A DNA stretch of 37,017 bases from contig DDJS01000158.1 of assembly GCA_002339165.1 (NCBI GenBank), positions 1 to 37,017 of the forward strand, written 5' to 3'. The DNA comes from Cellvibrionales bacterium UBA2618. GTDB lineage: Bacteria > Pseudomonadota > Gammaproteobacteria > Pseudomonadales > Porticoccaceae. This document shows, in pieces, positions 1 to 8,832 of this stretch. The translations under genes were made by a program, and so were the position numbers. Under the pieces are notes generated by a model, which was given only the letters and a program-made list of their open reading frames with translations, did not search any database and was not told where the DNA came from. Positions within the stretch are counted from its first letter, which is position 1. Each line of letters opens with the position of its first letter.

Positions 1-123
1 CGCGATGCATCTTTCTTGCCCTTAAAATACCTTGTCAGGCATCAGAACGGTGTCATCGATTGGTTCGGCACACTCAGCAATCGCTGGCACAATTTAGATC
101 GTCATTGGCGATCTATCCAGCCC
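1..123. other. Left edge, downstream of dolP; no gene assigned
   Basis: No gene can be supported here. Two plus-strand frames and parts of the minus strand are open, but the stretch is too short to judge. A minus-strand ATG at position 10, preceded by a purine-rich stretch, could start a further gene running out of the window. The perfect inverted repeat at 95-115 is listed separately. Confidence 0.4.
95..115. terminator. Hairpin downstream of dolP
   Basis: Perfect 7-bp inverted repeat TAGATCG / CGATCTA around a 7-base loop, with an outer CTGG / CCAG pair that lengthens the stem imperfectly. It lies just past the dolP stop codon. No clear T-run follows on either strand, so it may be a transcript-end stabilising structure rather than a classic intrinsic terminator. 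Confidence 0.3.
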
Positions 124-690
124 TCATTCAATATATTCAAACACCGTGGCAACCCTGCGCGCGCCGCCAGTTTCCCGCGCTCGATTGGCGGCTTTAGCTC
201 CGGTTGATTGGCTGACGAGCCCCATTAAATAGACCACGCTGTCCTCGCTGATAACGTCTATATCACCGGCGCGAACATTCTCATCGATCGCTAACTTTGC
301 CTTGACCTTGGTGGTCAGGAGGGCGTCATTGGCCCGCGCCATAAGCGTCGAATTGTTACGCACGGCAAGTTCGTTGTGGACCACCCTTACCCCCTTGAAG
401 GCACGCGCGGTGTCCCCAGCGAGAACCTTTAAGCGCTGATTGGGAACTTCGCCGGTTAGCAGTACCACCGCATTGTAGACGTTGATGTTGATGTGCGAGT
501 CGTCTAATTGTGGGTCGGCTTTCTTAATATTGACGCCAATATAGGTATCCATAGTGAGGTCGCTGATGTCGGTGCCGAGACCGGTTGACGCTTCGTTTTT
601 GCCCACCGGTTGGTCGGTAACACTGTGCAAAACCGTGGTGCAACCGCCCAGCAGCATGGCACTGAAGAGTATACTAGCAAGATTGTACAC
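124..690 (-). CDS. dolP: BON-domain outer-membrane lipoprotein (DolP/YraP-like)
   Basis: Outer-membrane lipoprotein of the DolP (YraP) family, which in E. coli supports envelope integrity and the beta-barrel assembly machinery. The start is GTG, directly after the diaA stop codon and preceded by AGGAG about 8 bases upstream. The first 17 residues form a lipoprotein signal ending in LLGGC (Cys17). Two BON domains follow, roughly residues 45-115 and 120-188. The 188-residue length fits the family. It is the last gene of lpoA-yraN-diaA-dolP, the arrangement known from E. coli and Pseudomonas. The family assignment is firm; the exact function is inferred from homologues. Confidence 0.88.
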   Translation of the reverse strand: MYNLASILFSAMLLGGCTTVLHSVTDQPVGKNEASTGLGTDISDLTMDTYIGVNIKKADPQLDDSHININVYNAVVLLTGEVPNQRLKVLAGDTARAFKGVRVVHNELAVRNNSTLMARANDALLTTKVKAKLAIDENVRAGDIDVISEDSVVYLMGLVSQSTGAKAANRARETGGARRVATVFEYIE

Positions 691-1260
691 TTAACTTTCT
701 CCTAAAATAATATGGTCGATAAGATCACATAGACAGGCTATCACCTGAAACTGAAGGGTGTCCAGCGCCGCGAGTTCGAATTCGCTCATGTCGATGGACA
801 GATCGCCGTAGCCCAGGCTGTCGATCAGTATTGAATCATTTTTATAGCCCAGCAATACAATTCTCATGCCTCGCTCTACGGCCGCCTCGATGCTGTCTAT
901 CAAATCGCTGTGGCTACCACCACGACTGAGCAATACCAGTATATCGGATTGCTTGGCGTGGGTGAGCAGCGCTTGCGCATAGCGGTCATGGGTATCCATG
1001 TTGTGGGTTAATTGGTTGATGTTGATGGATGGAAAACCCGGGCGAGGGATCTGCGAGCCACTACTCAAAATATGGCTAAAAAAATTCCCGGTTAGAGCGC
1101 TTGAGCCCTGCCCAAAGGTATAGATGGTTTTGCCATCGAGCAGCGCTTCGGCGAGCATTTCGGCTGCTTGCGCGAGTTGTGGAGAAAACGCGTCGCCGAC
1201 GGTCATTGTACCTTCGATCAGGCGCTCAAAAAAACGAAATATCTGTCTGTCTAGTGTCAT
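691..1260 (-). CDS. diaA: SIS-domain protein, DiaA-like DnaA initiator-associating factor
   Basis: A single SIS (sugar isomerase) domain protein of 189 residues, in the DiaA/GmhA branch. DiaA binds DnaA and promotes orderly replication initiation at oriC. GmhA is the related phosphoheptose isomerase. The nucleotide-sugar-type loop FGQGSSA is at about residues 49-55 and a second loop LLSRGGSHSD at about 110. The C-terminus LCDLIDHIIL resembles that of DiaA. The position between yraN and dolP is the classical diaA position, so DiaA is preferred over GmhA. The ribosome site before ATG 1260 is weak. The stop abuts the dolP start, so translation is probably coupled. Confidence 0.82.
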   Translation of the reverse strand: MTLDRQIFRFFERLIEGTMTVGDAFSPQLAQAAEMLAEALLDGKTIYTFGQGSSALTGNFFSHILSSGSQIPRPGFPSININQLTHNMDTHDRYAQALLTHAKQSDILVLLSRGGSHSDLIDSIEAAVERGMRIVLLGYKNDSILIDSLGYGDLSIDMSEFELAALDTLQFQVIACLCDLIDHIILGES

Positions 1261-1293
1261 ATCGGTCCAGTCGCTGTGCTGATTATGCGGTGG

Positions 1294-1668
1294 TTACTGC
1301 GAGATATTCTTAATCCAATTATATCGATAACTGTGCCGGCTATCGACTAGCGGCACTAGGGTTAAAGCATCCAACCTGAACGCCTGTGACGACGGTTGTC
1401 GCTGTTGCAAAAATGCACTGGCTGCAGCCCTCAGGCGCGTTAATTTCGCCCCAGTAATTGCCTCTTCGGCGCTGCCGAAGCGATTGCTGTGGCGGTATTT
1501 CACCTCGACGAAAACAAGGTCTTGGCGATCGTACATAATAAGGTCAATCTCGCCTCTGCGTGTACGAAAATTGCGCTCGACCAGCGTCAATCCGCGTTTT
1601 AGCAGGTAGTTACAAGCCATTTTTTCGGCCTGTTTACCTGACAATCTCGGCGGCTGGCGCGATGGCAT
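1294..1668 (-). CDS. yraN: YraN family (UPF0102) putative endonuclease
   Basis: Small protein of the YraN/UPF0102 family, which has a restriction-endonuclease-like fold and no settled function. The motif order is typical: GKQAEKMACNYL near the N-terminus, then RNFRTRRGEIDLIMYD and LVFVEVKYR, giving the E...D...ExK pattern of nuclease folds. I chose ATG 1668 (124 residues) because GGGAG stands 7 bases upstream and the family motif begins right after it. A longer reading to 1758 would run into lpoA coding sequence. The gene is 49 bases after lpoA and probably shares its transcript. Confidence 0.85.
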   Translation of the reverse strand: MPSRQPPRLSGKQAEKMACNYLLKRGLTLVERNFRTRRGEIDLIMYDRQDLVFVEVKYRHSNRFGSAEEAITGAKLTRLRAAASAFLQQRQPSSQAFRLDALTLVPLVDSRHSYRYNWIKNISQ

Positions 1669-1717
1669 TACCTTACTCCCTGAGAGTTCAGTTGAGGCCG
1701 GATACGCTATCGAGGAG

Positions 1718-3571
1718 TCATTCGCTGGCATCGATAGCGACAACCCGCCCACGGTCAAATTTGGCCCAACCAGTGCGGCGTTTGATTTTTCCGCTCTCTA
1801 GCGATAGCAGGCCGGTGGCGGCAAACAGCGGCGGTTTACCCTCTGCCCTCTGCAGGTTAGCTAGTTCCCGATGAACTAAAAAAGCATCGTAGCCTAGTGC
1901 ATAAAAACGTTGCAGCGCAGTATGCAATTCGGGGTCGGGCGATAGCGGCGTCGCCAATTGACCATCCAGCATCCATGGCATGGCGCAGAATTCGATCCCC
2001 GATAGGTCTCGATCTACGCTGCCGCGTGCTAAACCCGTAAAGATGTGGGAGCTGGCATACACGGGGAGATCGGCTGCGTACAAAAACTCAAGTGCCGGTT
2101 TGATCTGGCGAGCAATACTGGGATAGCTGAGCATTACTACTAGGTCGATGTCCTGCCGTCGTCGCGCTCGGGTCGTTAACCGACTGTTGATAAAACGCTT
2201 TAACTCTGCGCCGCGGGTTTCGCTAGCATCAATGTGCAGGGGTGCTTTTAGCAAGGTACTAAAGTCGCGAACCGTGGCTGGATAGTGAACAGAACTCACG
2301 ATGGCGCCGCCGCGTTCGACCCAAGTCTGTACGAAATACTCGCTGGCGCGACGTCCCCACCCCGCCTCTGGCGCGATTATGAGCACTCGCCGCTTGCCAA
2401 GTAACCAGGCACGGTCGGCGATTTGGTCCATTTCGTCGAGCGGCGATAGCCCAAATTGAAACAGGTTAGCGGGTCCAACAAGGTCCTGTGTGTCGATACG
2501 GTTGAGGCTGATTGTCGGCACCGGCAACTGCTCGAGTCCCACTAGACTGCGCACTCCGGCGCTGCGCACCGGCCCGATAATCATCTCTGCGCCGGCGCTG
2601 AGCGCCTCATCAAAGACTTCTTGTAACGGGCGTGCGGCACTGTCGTAGACGTGTACTTCAGGGGCCTTGTCTGAGCGCTCGGAAAATTCATAGAACCCAG
2701 CCATAAAACCGTTGAGTAGGGTCTGACTCGCCGCGCGATATTGGTTTTGTAACGGCAGCAACAATGCGACTTTAGCGACCTCTTCAGAGGGAACATAGAG
2801 GTTAGATAGCGCTATGGGCGGGGTGTCCGCGGCGGGATGATAGGGCATCCGGCTACGCCAGGCGTCGAATAGGCGCAATTGGCCGCCACGATCACCGGCG
2901 GCAGATCTCAGTTGCGTTGCCAGTTGACGCCAGCCATTGAGGTGTTGTTTGCTAGGCGATGGATCGCGCTTTTCGAGTTGATCATAGGGCATTCGACCGA
3001 GCAGATCCCAAATTCGATTGTGCAAATGTTGCCGCTGGCTAGCGGGCAGCGCTGCTGCCAGTGCGACAGAGTTTCTTAAAGTTGGCTCGATCTGCCCAAT
3101 AACGATACTCAGGTCAGTCTGTATGTCAACCAATTGTCGACGCTGGTTGAGGCTGTTGCGTGGCGTCAAATAATCCAGCTGGGCATCGTCCAGCCAGGTT
3201 TTCAATTCCGCCCAATCCCCTTGGTGCCTGAGTCGTTCGGCGCCGAGGATGGTGTACTCGAAATATTCGCTATCGAGCAGTCGCTGCGGGTCTATCTCAG
3301 TGAATACCTTACGACTGCGCTGTAGATGACCATTGCGATAAAAAAGTCCAGCGCTGTCGAGCAAGAGCTTGTTCCGAGTCGCCTCGCCCGCACTTTGCGC
3401 GCTGCGGTAGAGCTGTTCGGCGCGGCGCGTATCGCCAGTTACTGGGTGGTCGATTAGCGGCGCCTGCACGATTGCGGGGGGCGTCTTGATTGGCGTATTA
3501 GTAGATGGCGCACAGCCCCCCATAAAGGCTAAGATGGCGGCGTACAACAGGTAATTTTTAAAGATTCTCAT
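1718..3571 (-). CDS. lpoA: LpoA, outer-membrane lipoprotein activator of penicillin-binding protein 1A
   Basis: Outer-membrane lipoprotein that reaches through the periplasm to activate the peptidoglycan synthase PBP1A. The 617 residues start with a lipoprotein signal ending in FMGGC (Cys20). A helical TPR-like N-terminal half (about residues 45-250) is followed by a periplasmic-binding-protein-like domain (about 260-600; for example KVALLLPLQNQYRAASQTLL). Length and layout match LpoA. The gene starts one base from the divergent rsmI start, the same neighbour as in E. coli and Pseudomonas. No strong ribosome site is visible, and the promoter must lie inside rsmI coding sequence. Confidence 0.9.
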   Translation of the reverse strand: MRIFKNYLLYAAILAFMGGCAPSTNTPIKTPPAIVQAPLIDHPVTGDTRRAEQLYRSAQSAGEATRNKLLLDSAGLFYRNGHLQRSRKVFTEIDPQRLLDSEYFEYTILGAERLRHQGDWAELKTWLDDAQLDYLTPRNSLNQRRQLVDIQTDLSIVIGQIEPTLRNSVALAAALPASQRQHLHNRIWDLLGRMPYDQLEKRDPSPSKQHLNGWRQLATQLRSAAGDRGGQLRLFDAWRSRMPYHPAADTPPIALSNLYVPSEEVAKVALLLPLQNQYRAASQTLLNGFMAGFYEFSERSDKAPEVHVYDSAARPLQEVFDEALSAGAEMIIGPVRSAGVRSLVGLEQLPVPTISLNRIDTQDLVGPANLFQFGLSPLDEMDQIADRAWLLGKRRVLIIAPEAGWGRRASEYFVQTWVERGGAIVSSVHYPATVRDFSTLLKAPLHIDASETRGAELKRFINSRLTTRARRRQDIDLVVMLSYPSIARQIKPALEFLYAADLPVYASSHIFTGLARGSVDRDLSGIEFCAMPWMLDGQLATPLSPDPELHTALQRFYALGYDAFLVHRELANLQRAEGKPPLFAATGLLSLESGKIKRRTGWAKFDRGRVVAIDASE

Positions 3572-3572
3572 T

Positions 3573-4430
3573 ATGCATCCAGATCCACGGGGAACACTCT
3601 ACATCGTTGCGACGCCTATCGGCAACCTCGCTGATATGTCGCTGCGCGCCGTAGACGTGTTGCACGGCGTTGAAATTATCGCCTGCGAAGACACGCGACA
3701 CAGTAAAAAATTGCTCGACCATTATCACATAAAATCGCCGACAATGACCTACCACGACCATAGTGATCGACAGAGTGCCGACAAAATTCTCGATCGCCTC
3801 GACCGCGGTGACTCGGTCGCGTTGATCTCCGATGCTGGGACCCCGCTGATCTCGGACCCGGGCTATCGATTGGTTGCAGAGGCTCGTAAACGTGGCCTTG
3901 ATGTGATCCCGATCCCTGGCAGTTGCGCGCTGGTGAGCGCACTTTCAGTATCCGGTCTGGCCACCGATCGGTTCAGTTTTATTGGTTTTTTACCGGCTAA
4001 AAGCAGCGCTAGAAAGTCGGTTCTACAGGCGAGGCAGTCGGCTAACGAAACGCTCGTTTGCTACGAGGCCCCGCATCGTATTGTCGAGACCTTGGCGGAT
4101 GCCGTGGCGGTTTTGGGGGGCGAACGCGAGGCGTTTATCGCCCGTGAAATCAGCAAAAAATTCGAAACTTACAGCCGCTCCACGCTGTTTGAACTGCATG
4201 CTATGGTGAGCGACGATAGTTTTCAGCAGCGCGGCGAAATGGTCTTAGTCATCGCGGCATCACCGCCGTCGCCCGGTGTTATCACGGCTGATGCAGAACG
4301 CATCTTGCAACTGCTAGTCGCCGAGTTGTCGCCCAGTAAAGCCGCCTCCGTGGCGGCAAAGATTACTGGCCTCGATAAGCGAGCCCTTTACCAGCGGGCA
4401 ATCGAGACCAGTTCACCAACCTGCCCTTGA
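3573..4430 (+). CDS. rsmI: 16S rRNA (cytidine-1402 2'-O)-methyltransferase RsmI
   Basis: Transfers a methyl group from S-adenosylmethionine to the ribose of C1402 in the 16S rRNA decoding centre. The 285 residues show the tetrapyrrole-methylase-like fold. GTLYIVATPIGNLADMSLRA is at the N-terminus, followed by ACEDTRHSKKLL, LISDAGTPLISDPG and PIPGSCALVSALSVSGL, all diagnostic. The C-terminal LDKRALYQRAIE matches the family end. The gene is divergent from lpoA with one base between the two start codons, so its promoter should lie within lpoA. It converges on maeB with a 6-base gap. In Pseudomonas rnpB lies next to this gene; here there is no room for it. Confidence 0.95.
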   Translation: MHPDPRGTLYIVATPIGNLADMSLRAVDVLHGVEIIACEDTRHSKKLLDHYHIKSPTMTYHDHSDRQSADKILDRLDRGDSVALISDAGTPLISDPGYRLVAEARKRGLDVIPIPGSCALVSALSVSGLATDRFSFIGFLPAKSSARKSVLQARQSANETLVCYEAPHRIVETLADAVAVLGGEREAFIAREISKKFETYSRSTLFELHAMVSDDSFQQRGEMVLVIAASPPSPGVITADAERILQLLVAELSPSKAASVAAKITGLDKRALYQRAIETSSPTCP

Positions 4431-4436
4431 GTCCGC

Positions 4437-6716
4437 TTACAACACTCGGCTGTTGGCATTGATATCGGTCACCGTGAGCGCCGTCATATTGAAAATACCG
4501 CGTGATGAGACCGACGGAATCACAATGTGTGCGGGTTTCTTGCAACCGTGGATCAGGGGCCCGATGAGCAGTGCGTCGGTCATCGAACGAATAAGCCCCA
4601 TGGCAATATTGGCAGCATCTAGGTTGGGCATGACCAGCACATTGGCACGGCCCTGTAGCCGCGACTCGGCGTAGATGGTATCGCGCAGTGCCGGATTTAG
4701 GGCGCTGAGAACGTGCATCTCCCCATCGATCTGCATGCTCGGATATTTGTCGCGTAACATCTCACTAGCGACGCGAACTTTCTTAGCCGAATCTGCGCCC
4801 GAGGTGCCAAAATTTGAATGCGACAGCATAGCCACCTTGGGTTCAATACCAAAGCGCTCGACCAGTGCGGTGGTTGCCTCTGTGATTTGCACTAACTCGT
4901 TGGCGCTGGGGTCTATATTCATCGCGGTATCGGTCAAAAATAGCGGCCCGTCCGGCATCAGTAGCAATGCGGCAGAACTGACCAGTTGGCTTTTGTCGTC
5001 GGGGCCGAGCAAATGCATGATTTCTCGCAGGTGAAAATCGAACCGACCGACCTTGCCACAAATCAGGCCATCGGCATCGCCAATAGCCACCATCACCGCG
5101 GCAACGGCGGTATTGTCGTGGCGCATAATCTGTTGCGAGGCGGCCACTGACATCCCATTGCGCCCCATCAATGCGTGGTAGTAGTCGGCGTATTCAGCGT
5201 GTTTTTGATGGTTGTTGGGATCGACGATTTCGACATCTTGGTCGAGGTTGATGCGCAATCCTAAACGGTCAACCTTTTCTTCGATATGGGATTTTCTACC
5301 AATTAACACAGGCTGTGCGATACCCTCATCGACGACCGCCTGCACCGCCATCAGCACATCGTCGTTTTCCCCTTCGGCGTAGACGATACGCGCCGGACAC
5401 TTTTTAGCCACCTCGATGATAGGTTGCATTAGCAGGCCCGCGCGATTGACAAATTCGTGCAGGCTTTGTCGGTAGGCTTCGAGGTCAGCGATTGGTCGGG
5501 TCGCGACCCCCGACTCCATGGCTGCCTTAACCACCGCCATAGGTACGTCCTCGATCAGACGTGGATCGAAGGGTTTGGGGATCAGGTAGTCGGGTCCAAA
5601 CTTGAGTTGTTCGTCGGCGTATGCGGCGGCCACTACGTCGGTGGTTTCTTTGGTTGCCAGGTCCGCGATAGCGCGTACAGCGGCCATTTTCATGTGCTCG
5701 TTAATGGTCGATGCACCGCAGTCGAGCGCACCGCGAAAAATAAACGGAAAACACAGAACGTTGTTTACCTGATTGGGGTAGTCGGAACGGCCAGTGGCTA
5801 TGATCGCGTCGGGACGTGCGGCCATGGCTTCCTCTGGCATGATCTCGGGTGTCGGGTTGGACATGGCCAGAATGATCGGCCGTTCGCCCATCTTTTTGAC
5901 CAATTCGCCATTCAGTACGCCTGGCCCAGAGAGACCCATAAATAGGTCTGCGCCGTCGATCGCATCGGCAATCGTGCGGTCGGTGGTCTCTATTGCATAT
6001 TCTTGCTTCCAGGGATTCATGCCCTCTTTACGACCGGCATAGATGACGCCGTTGCGATCGATCATGCGCACATTTTCTTTGCGTAGGCCCATTTCTACCA
6101 GTAGATCGACGCAGGCAATACTTGCCGCGCCGGCGCCGGACACTACCAATTTAACGTTTTCAATCAGTTTGTCGACGATTCGCAGACCGTTGTAGATTGC
6201 CGCTGCGGCGACGATTGCGGTGCCATGTTGGTCATCATGAAAGACCGGGATTTTCATTCGTTCGCGGAGTTTACGCTCGACTTCAAAGCATTCGGGAGCC
6301 TTTATGTCCTCGAGATTGATACCGCCAAACGTGGGTTCTAGTGAGGCGATGATATCAACTAATTTATCAACGTCGCGCTCATCCACTTCGATATCGAATA
6401 CGTCGATGTTGGCAAACTTTTTAAACAGCACTGCCTTGCCTTCCATGACCGGCTTCGACGCCAGTGGGCCGATATCACCGAGCCCCAATACCGCGGTGCC
6501 ATTGGATATTACCGCGACCAGATTGCCGCGCGAGGTGACGCTAGCTGCGGCCGTCGGATCTTCTTGAATAAGTTCACAGGCATACGCCACGCCGGGCGAG
6601 TACGCCAGCGATAAATCGCGTTTGTTAGCTAGAGGCTTGGTCGGTCTAATCTCTAGTTTGCCGGGCGTTGGGTGGGTGTGATAGCGCAGTGAACTCTCTT
6701 TGAAGGAGTCTGTCAT
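4437..6716 (-). CDS. maeB: NADP-dependent malic enzyme with phosphotransacetylase-like domain
   Basis: Oxidatively decarboxylates malate to pyruvate, producing NADPH. The 759 residues combine a malic enzyme domain (about 1-165: catalytic Tyr39 in LAYSPG, Lys94, metal ligands near EDIK at 136-139 and DD at 161-162), a nucleotide-binding domain (GAGAAS at 194-199), and a C-terminal phosphotransacetylase-like domain (about 430-759) that in MaeB acts as an acetyl-CoA sensor rather than an enzyme. The length is normal for this hybrid family. The start is ATG with AAGGA 6-7 bases upstream. The 236-base upstream region carries two inverted repeats that may be operators. Confidence 0.95.
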   Translation of the reverse strand: MTDSFKESSLRYHTHPTPGKLEIRPTKPLANKRDLSLAYSPGVAYACELIQEDPTAAASVTSRGNLVAVISNGTAVLGLGDIGPLASKPVMEGKAVLFKKFANIDVFDIEVDERDVDKLVDIIASLEPTFGGINLEDIKAPECFEVERKLRERMKIPVFHDDQHGTAIVAAAAIYNGLRIVDKLIENVKLVVSGAGAASIACVDLLVEMGLRKENVRMIDRNGVIYAGRKEGMNPWKQEYAIETTDRTIADAIDGADLFMGLSGPGVLNGELVKKMGERPIILAMSNPTPEIMPEEAMAARPDAIIATGRSDYPNQVNNVLCFPFIFRGALDCGASTINEHMKMAAVRAIADLATKETTDVVAAAYADEQLKFGPDYLIPKPFDPRLIEDVPMAVVKAAMESGVATRPIADLEAYRQSLHEFVNRAGLLMQPIIEVAKKCPARIVYAEGENDDVLMAVQAVVDEGIAQPVLIGRKSHIEEKVDRLGLRINLDQDVEIVDPNNHQKHAEYADYYHALMGRNGMSVAASQQIMRHDNTAVAAVMVAIGDADGLICGKVGRFDFHLREIMHLLGPDDKSQLVSSAALLLMPDGPLFLTDTAMNIDPSANELVQITEATTALVERFGIEPKVAMLSHSNFGTSGADSAKKVRVASEMLRDKYPSMQIDGEMHVLSALNPALRDTIYAESRLQGRANVLVMPNLDAANIAMGLIRSMTDALLIGPLIHGCKKPAHIVIPSVSSRGIFNMTALTVTDINANSRVL

Positions 6717-6809
6717 GTTGGGTTCCTTGTCTAGCGTTGGGTCATTGCGACGATTTTTTTCGAGGCGTTTAATTGTGATTCGATTTAACCGCCTATAGTA
6801 ACCCGAACG

Positions 6810-6854
6810 ACTCTAATAGAGTGCTTATACGGTAAATATATAATCCCATTACCG
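6810..6854. promoter_or_regulatory. Two inverted repeats upstream of maeB
   Basis: ACTCTA-A-TAGAGT (6810-6822) is a perfect 6-bp-arm palindrome. CGGTAA...TTACCG (6830-6854) has 6-bp arms around a 13-base AT-rich centre. Both lie about 95-140 bases before the maeB start in an AT-rich patch where a promoter would be expected. I do not recognise the regulator. Because rnt lies upstream on the same strand, one could instead be part of a transcript end. Confidence 0.3.
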
Positions 6855-6912
6855 AATTTCCGGCATGCTTGTAGGCGCAGTCTGAGCGGTTTCTCTCTGG
6901 GCGGGCTTTTGT

Positions 6913-6938
6913 TTAAGTTGGCTGGAGCGCCAATTTAA
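6913..6938 (-). terminator. Hairpin after rnt
   Basis: Ten-base arms TTAAgTTGGC / GCCAAtTTAA with one mismatch and a 6-base loop, starting 15 bases after the rnt stop codon on the minus strand. The A/T outer arms are followed by ACAAAAG rather than a clean U-run, so termination is plausible but not certain. Confidence 0.35.
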
Positions 6939-6952
6939 GATCGATATAGCGC

Positions 6953-7606
6953 CTAGTCGGTGACAGCGTCGTCGCATTGGTCGCCGAGCCATCCGCCCAT
7001 ATCGCGCCAGCGATTGACGATACCGCAGAATAGTTCGGCGGTTTTCATTGCGTCGTAGAGCGCGCTGTGCGCCTCGCGGTTGTCAAAGTCGATATTGGCT
7101 GCCTGACAGGCTTTGGCAAGCACCGTCTGACCGTAAGCAAGACCGGCGAGGGTTGAGGTATCAAAGCATGAAAACGGATGAAAGGGGTTGCGTTTTATCT
7201 GGTTTCGCTGCGATGCGGCATTCATAAAGCCGAGGTCAAAGTGCGCATTGTGGCCCACCATGACTGCTCGGGTGCAGCCCGTTTGGCTGATTTCTTTACG
7301 AATCGGTTGAAATAGTTCGCGCAACGCCTCGCCTTCCTCTTCGGCCATGCGCTCGGGGTCGAAAAGGTCGATGCCAGTAAATTCGAGCGCCGCTTTTTCG
7401 ACCACCGCGCCGGGAAATGGATCGATGTTTTTACTCATGCTGTCTTTGATGGATAAGGTACCGCTGTCGTCCATTTGTAGCAATACCACTGCGACTTCGA
7501 GCAGGGCGTCAGTGCGCGAGTTAAAACCGCCGCTCTCGATGTCGATTACCACGGGTAAAAAACCACGAAAGCGTTTCGACAGTAGTGATGAGGGCGAATT
7601 TTCCAT
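6953..7606 (-). CDS. rnt: Ribonuclease T
   Basis: 3'-to-5' exoribonuclease that trims the ends of tRNA and other stable RNAs. The 217 residues form a DEDDh exonuclease domain, with Asp22 and Glu24 in VIDIESGGF, Asp124 in HNAHFDLGFM, and His180 and Asp185 in AHSALYDAMKTAELF. Length is usual for the family. The ATG overlaps the pyrC stop by one base (TAATG), so the two are translationally coupled. Adjacent pyrC-rnt is also seen in Pseudomonas. Confidence 0.95.
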   Translation of the reverse strand: MENSPSSLLSKRFRGFLPVVIDIESGGFNSRTDALLEVAVVLLQMDDSGTLSIKDSMSKNIDPFPGAVVEKAALEFTGIDLFDPERMAEEEGEALRELFQPIRKEISQTGCTRAVMVGHNAHFDLGFMNAASQRNQIKRNPFHPFSCFDTSTLAGLAYGQTVLAKACQAANIDFDNREAHSALYDAMKTAELFCGIVNRWRDMGGWLGDQCDDAVTD

Positions 7607-8640
7607 TAGTTTTGCAATCTCCAGTTCAACGCCTGACCCGCGGCCAGAGGAATGAGTTCACCGCCGTCGTAATCGATCCGTTCTGGCACCGTCCACGGTT
7701 CTCGGTTGAGGGTTATCTTTAATTGATTGTACGCTAGGTTGTAAAAATCCGCACCGTAGCGACTTGCAAAGCCCTCTAATTGGTGGAGCGCACCGGCGCG
7801 ATCGAAGGCCTCGGCATAGAGTTCGATCGCTGCGTGATGGCTGTAGCAACCGGCGCAGCCACAGGCGTTTTCCTTGGCATGGCGAGGATGAGGCGCAGAG
7901 TCGGTGCCGAGGAAAAATCGGCTATCGCCGCTGGTGGCGGCGTCTATCAAGGCCATTTGATGGCGATTGCGTTTTAAAATAGGCAGACAAAACAGGTGCG
8001 GCCGAATACCGCCGACGAGCATGTCATTGCGGTTGTAGAGTAGGTGCTGAGGGGTAATCGATGCCGCCAGAGGTCCCTTGCTATGGCGCACAAAAGTGGC
8101 ACCCTGCTCGGTAGTGATGTGTTCGAGAACTATCTTTAGCGCCGGAAATTTTTCCTTAATGCGAACCAGATGGCGATCGATAAACACTGCTTCGCGATCG
8201 AAGATATCGATGTCTGGATCAGTGACCTCACCATGCATCTGCAACACAACTCCCAGTTCTTGCATGGTCTCGAACACTTCGTCGAGGCGCTCTAAGTTGG
8301 TGACACCGGAGTCCGAATTGGTAGTCGCGCCCGCTGGGTAGTACTTGCAGGCGTGGACAAAGGCACAGGCGTGCGCTGCACGAATGTCGTCAGCCGAGGT
8401 GTTGTCAGTTAGATACAACACCATCAAGGGCTGCCATTCGGAGTTTTCGGGGCGCGCTGCGAGGATGCGTTCGCGGTAGGCGGTCGCGGCGGCAACGTTC
8501 TTAACCGGAGGCACCAAGTTGGGCATTACAATGCCACGGCCAAAACAACGGGCGGCGGCAGGCACGGTGGTGGCCAGAGCACCCTCATCGCGCAAATGCA
8601 GGTGCCAATCGTCGGGTTGTATAATGGTCAGCTGGTCCAT
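7606..8640 (-). CDS. pyrC: Dihydroorotase (class II)
   Basis: Zinc enzyme of pyrimidine synthesis that cyclises N-carbamoyl-aspartate to dihydroorotate. Ligands are visible: His13 and His15 in HLHLRD, Lys99 (the carbamylated bridge), His136, His174, and catalytic Asp247 in GTDSAPH. I start it at ATG 8640 (344 residues), where MDQLTIIQPDDWHLHL matches the family N-terminus. An in-frame extension to 8742 would add 34 low-complexity residues rich in Ala and Ser and is probably not translated. It overlaps rnt by one base. Confidence 0.95.
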   Translation of the reverse strand: MDQLTIIQPDDWHLHLRDEGALATTVPAAARCFGRGIVMPNLVPPVKNVAAATAYRERILAARPENSEWQPLMVLYLTDNTSADDIRAAHACAFVHACKYYPAGATTNSDSGVTNLERLDEVFETMQELGVVLQMHGEVTDPDIDIFDREAVFIDRHLVRIKEKFPALKIVLEHITTEQGATFVRHSKGPLAASITPQHLLYNRNDMLVGGIRPHLFCLPILKRNRHQMALIDAATSGDSRFFLGTDSAPHPRHAKENACGCAGCYSHHAAIELYAEAFDRAGALHQLEGFASRYGADFYNLAYNQLKITLNREPWTVPERIDYDGGELIPLAAGQALNWRLQN

Positions 8641-8832
8641 GTTACGGCCTACGAGTGTTTGGGCAGCGGCGGCCGCGTTGGATGAACTGGGAATGATAGC
8701 CGCGCTGGGCGGGGAGCGCACCACATTTTTACTGTCGGGCAATGGGAGATGGGGTAATTAGGTGGCCGATATCTGGTGGGTTCGCGCATTTCCGCGTTGT
8801 TTTTTGTAATGACAGCGGGTCAGAAGCCTGAC

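Noticed and set aside
5457..5945. A 162-codon plus-strand open frame inside maeB
   Set aside because: Antisense shadow of a well-supported enzyme gene, with low-complexity composition.
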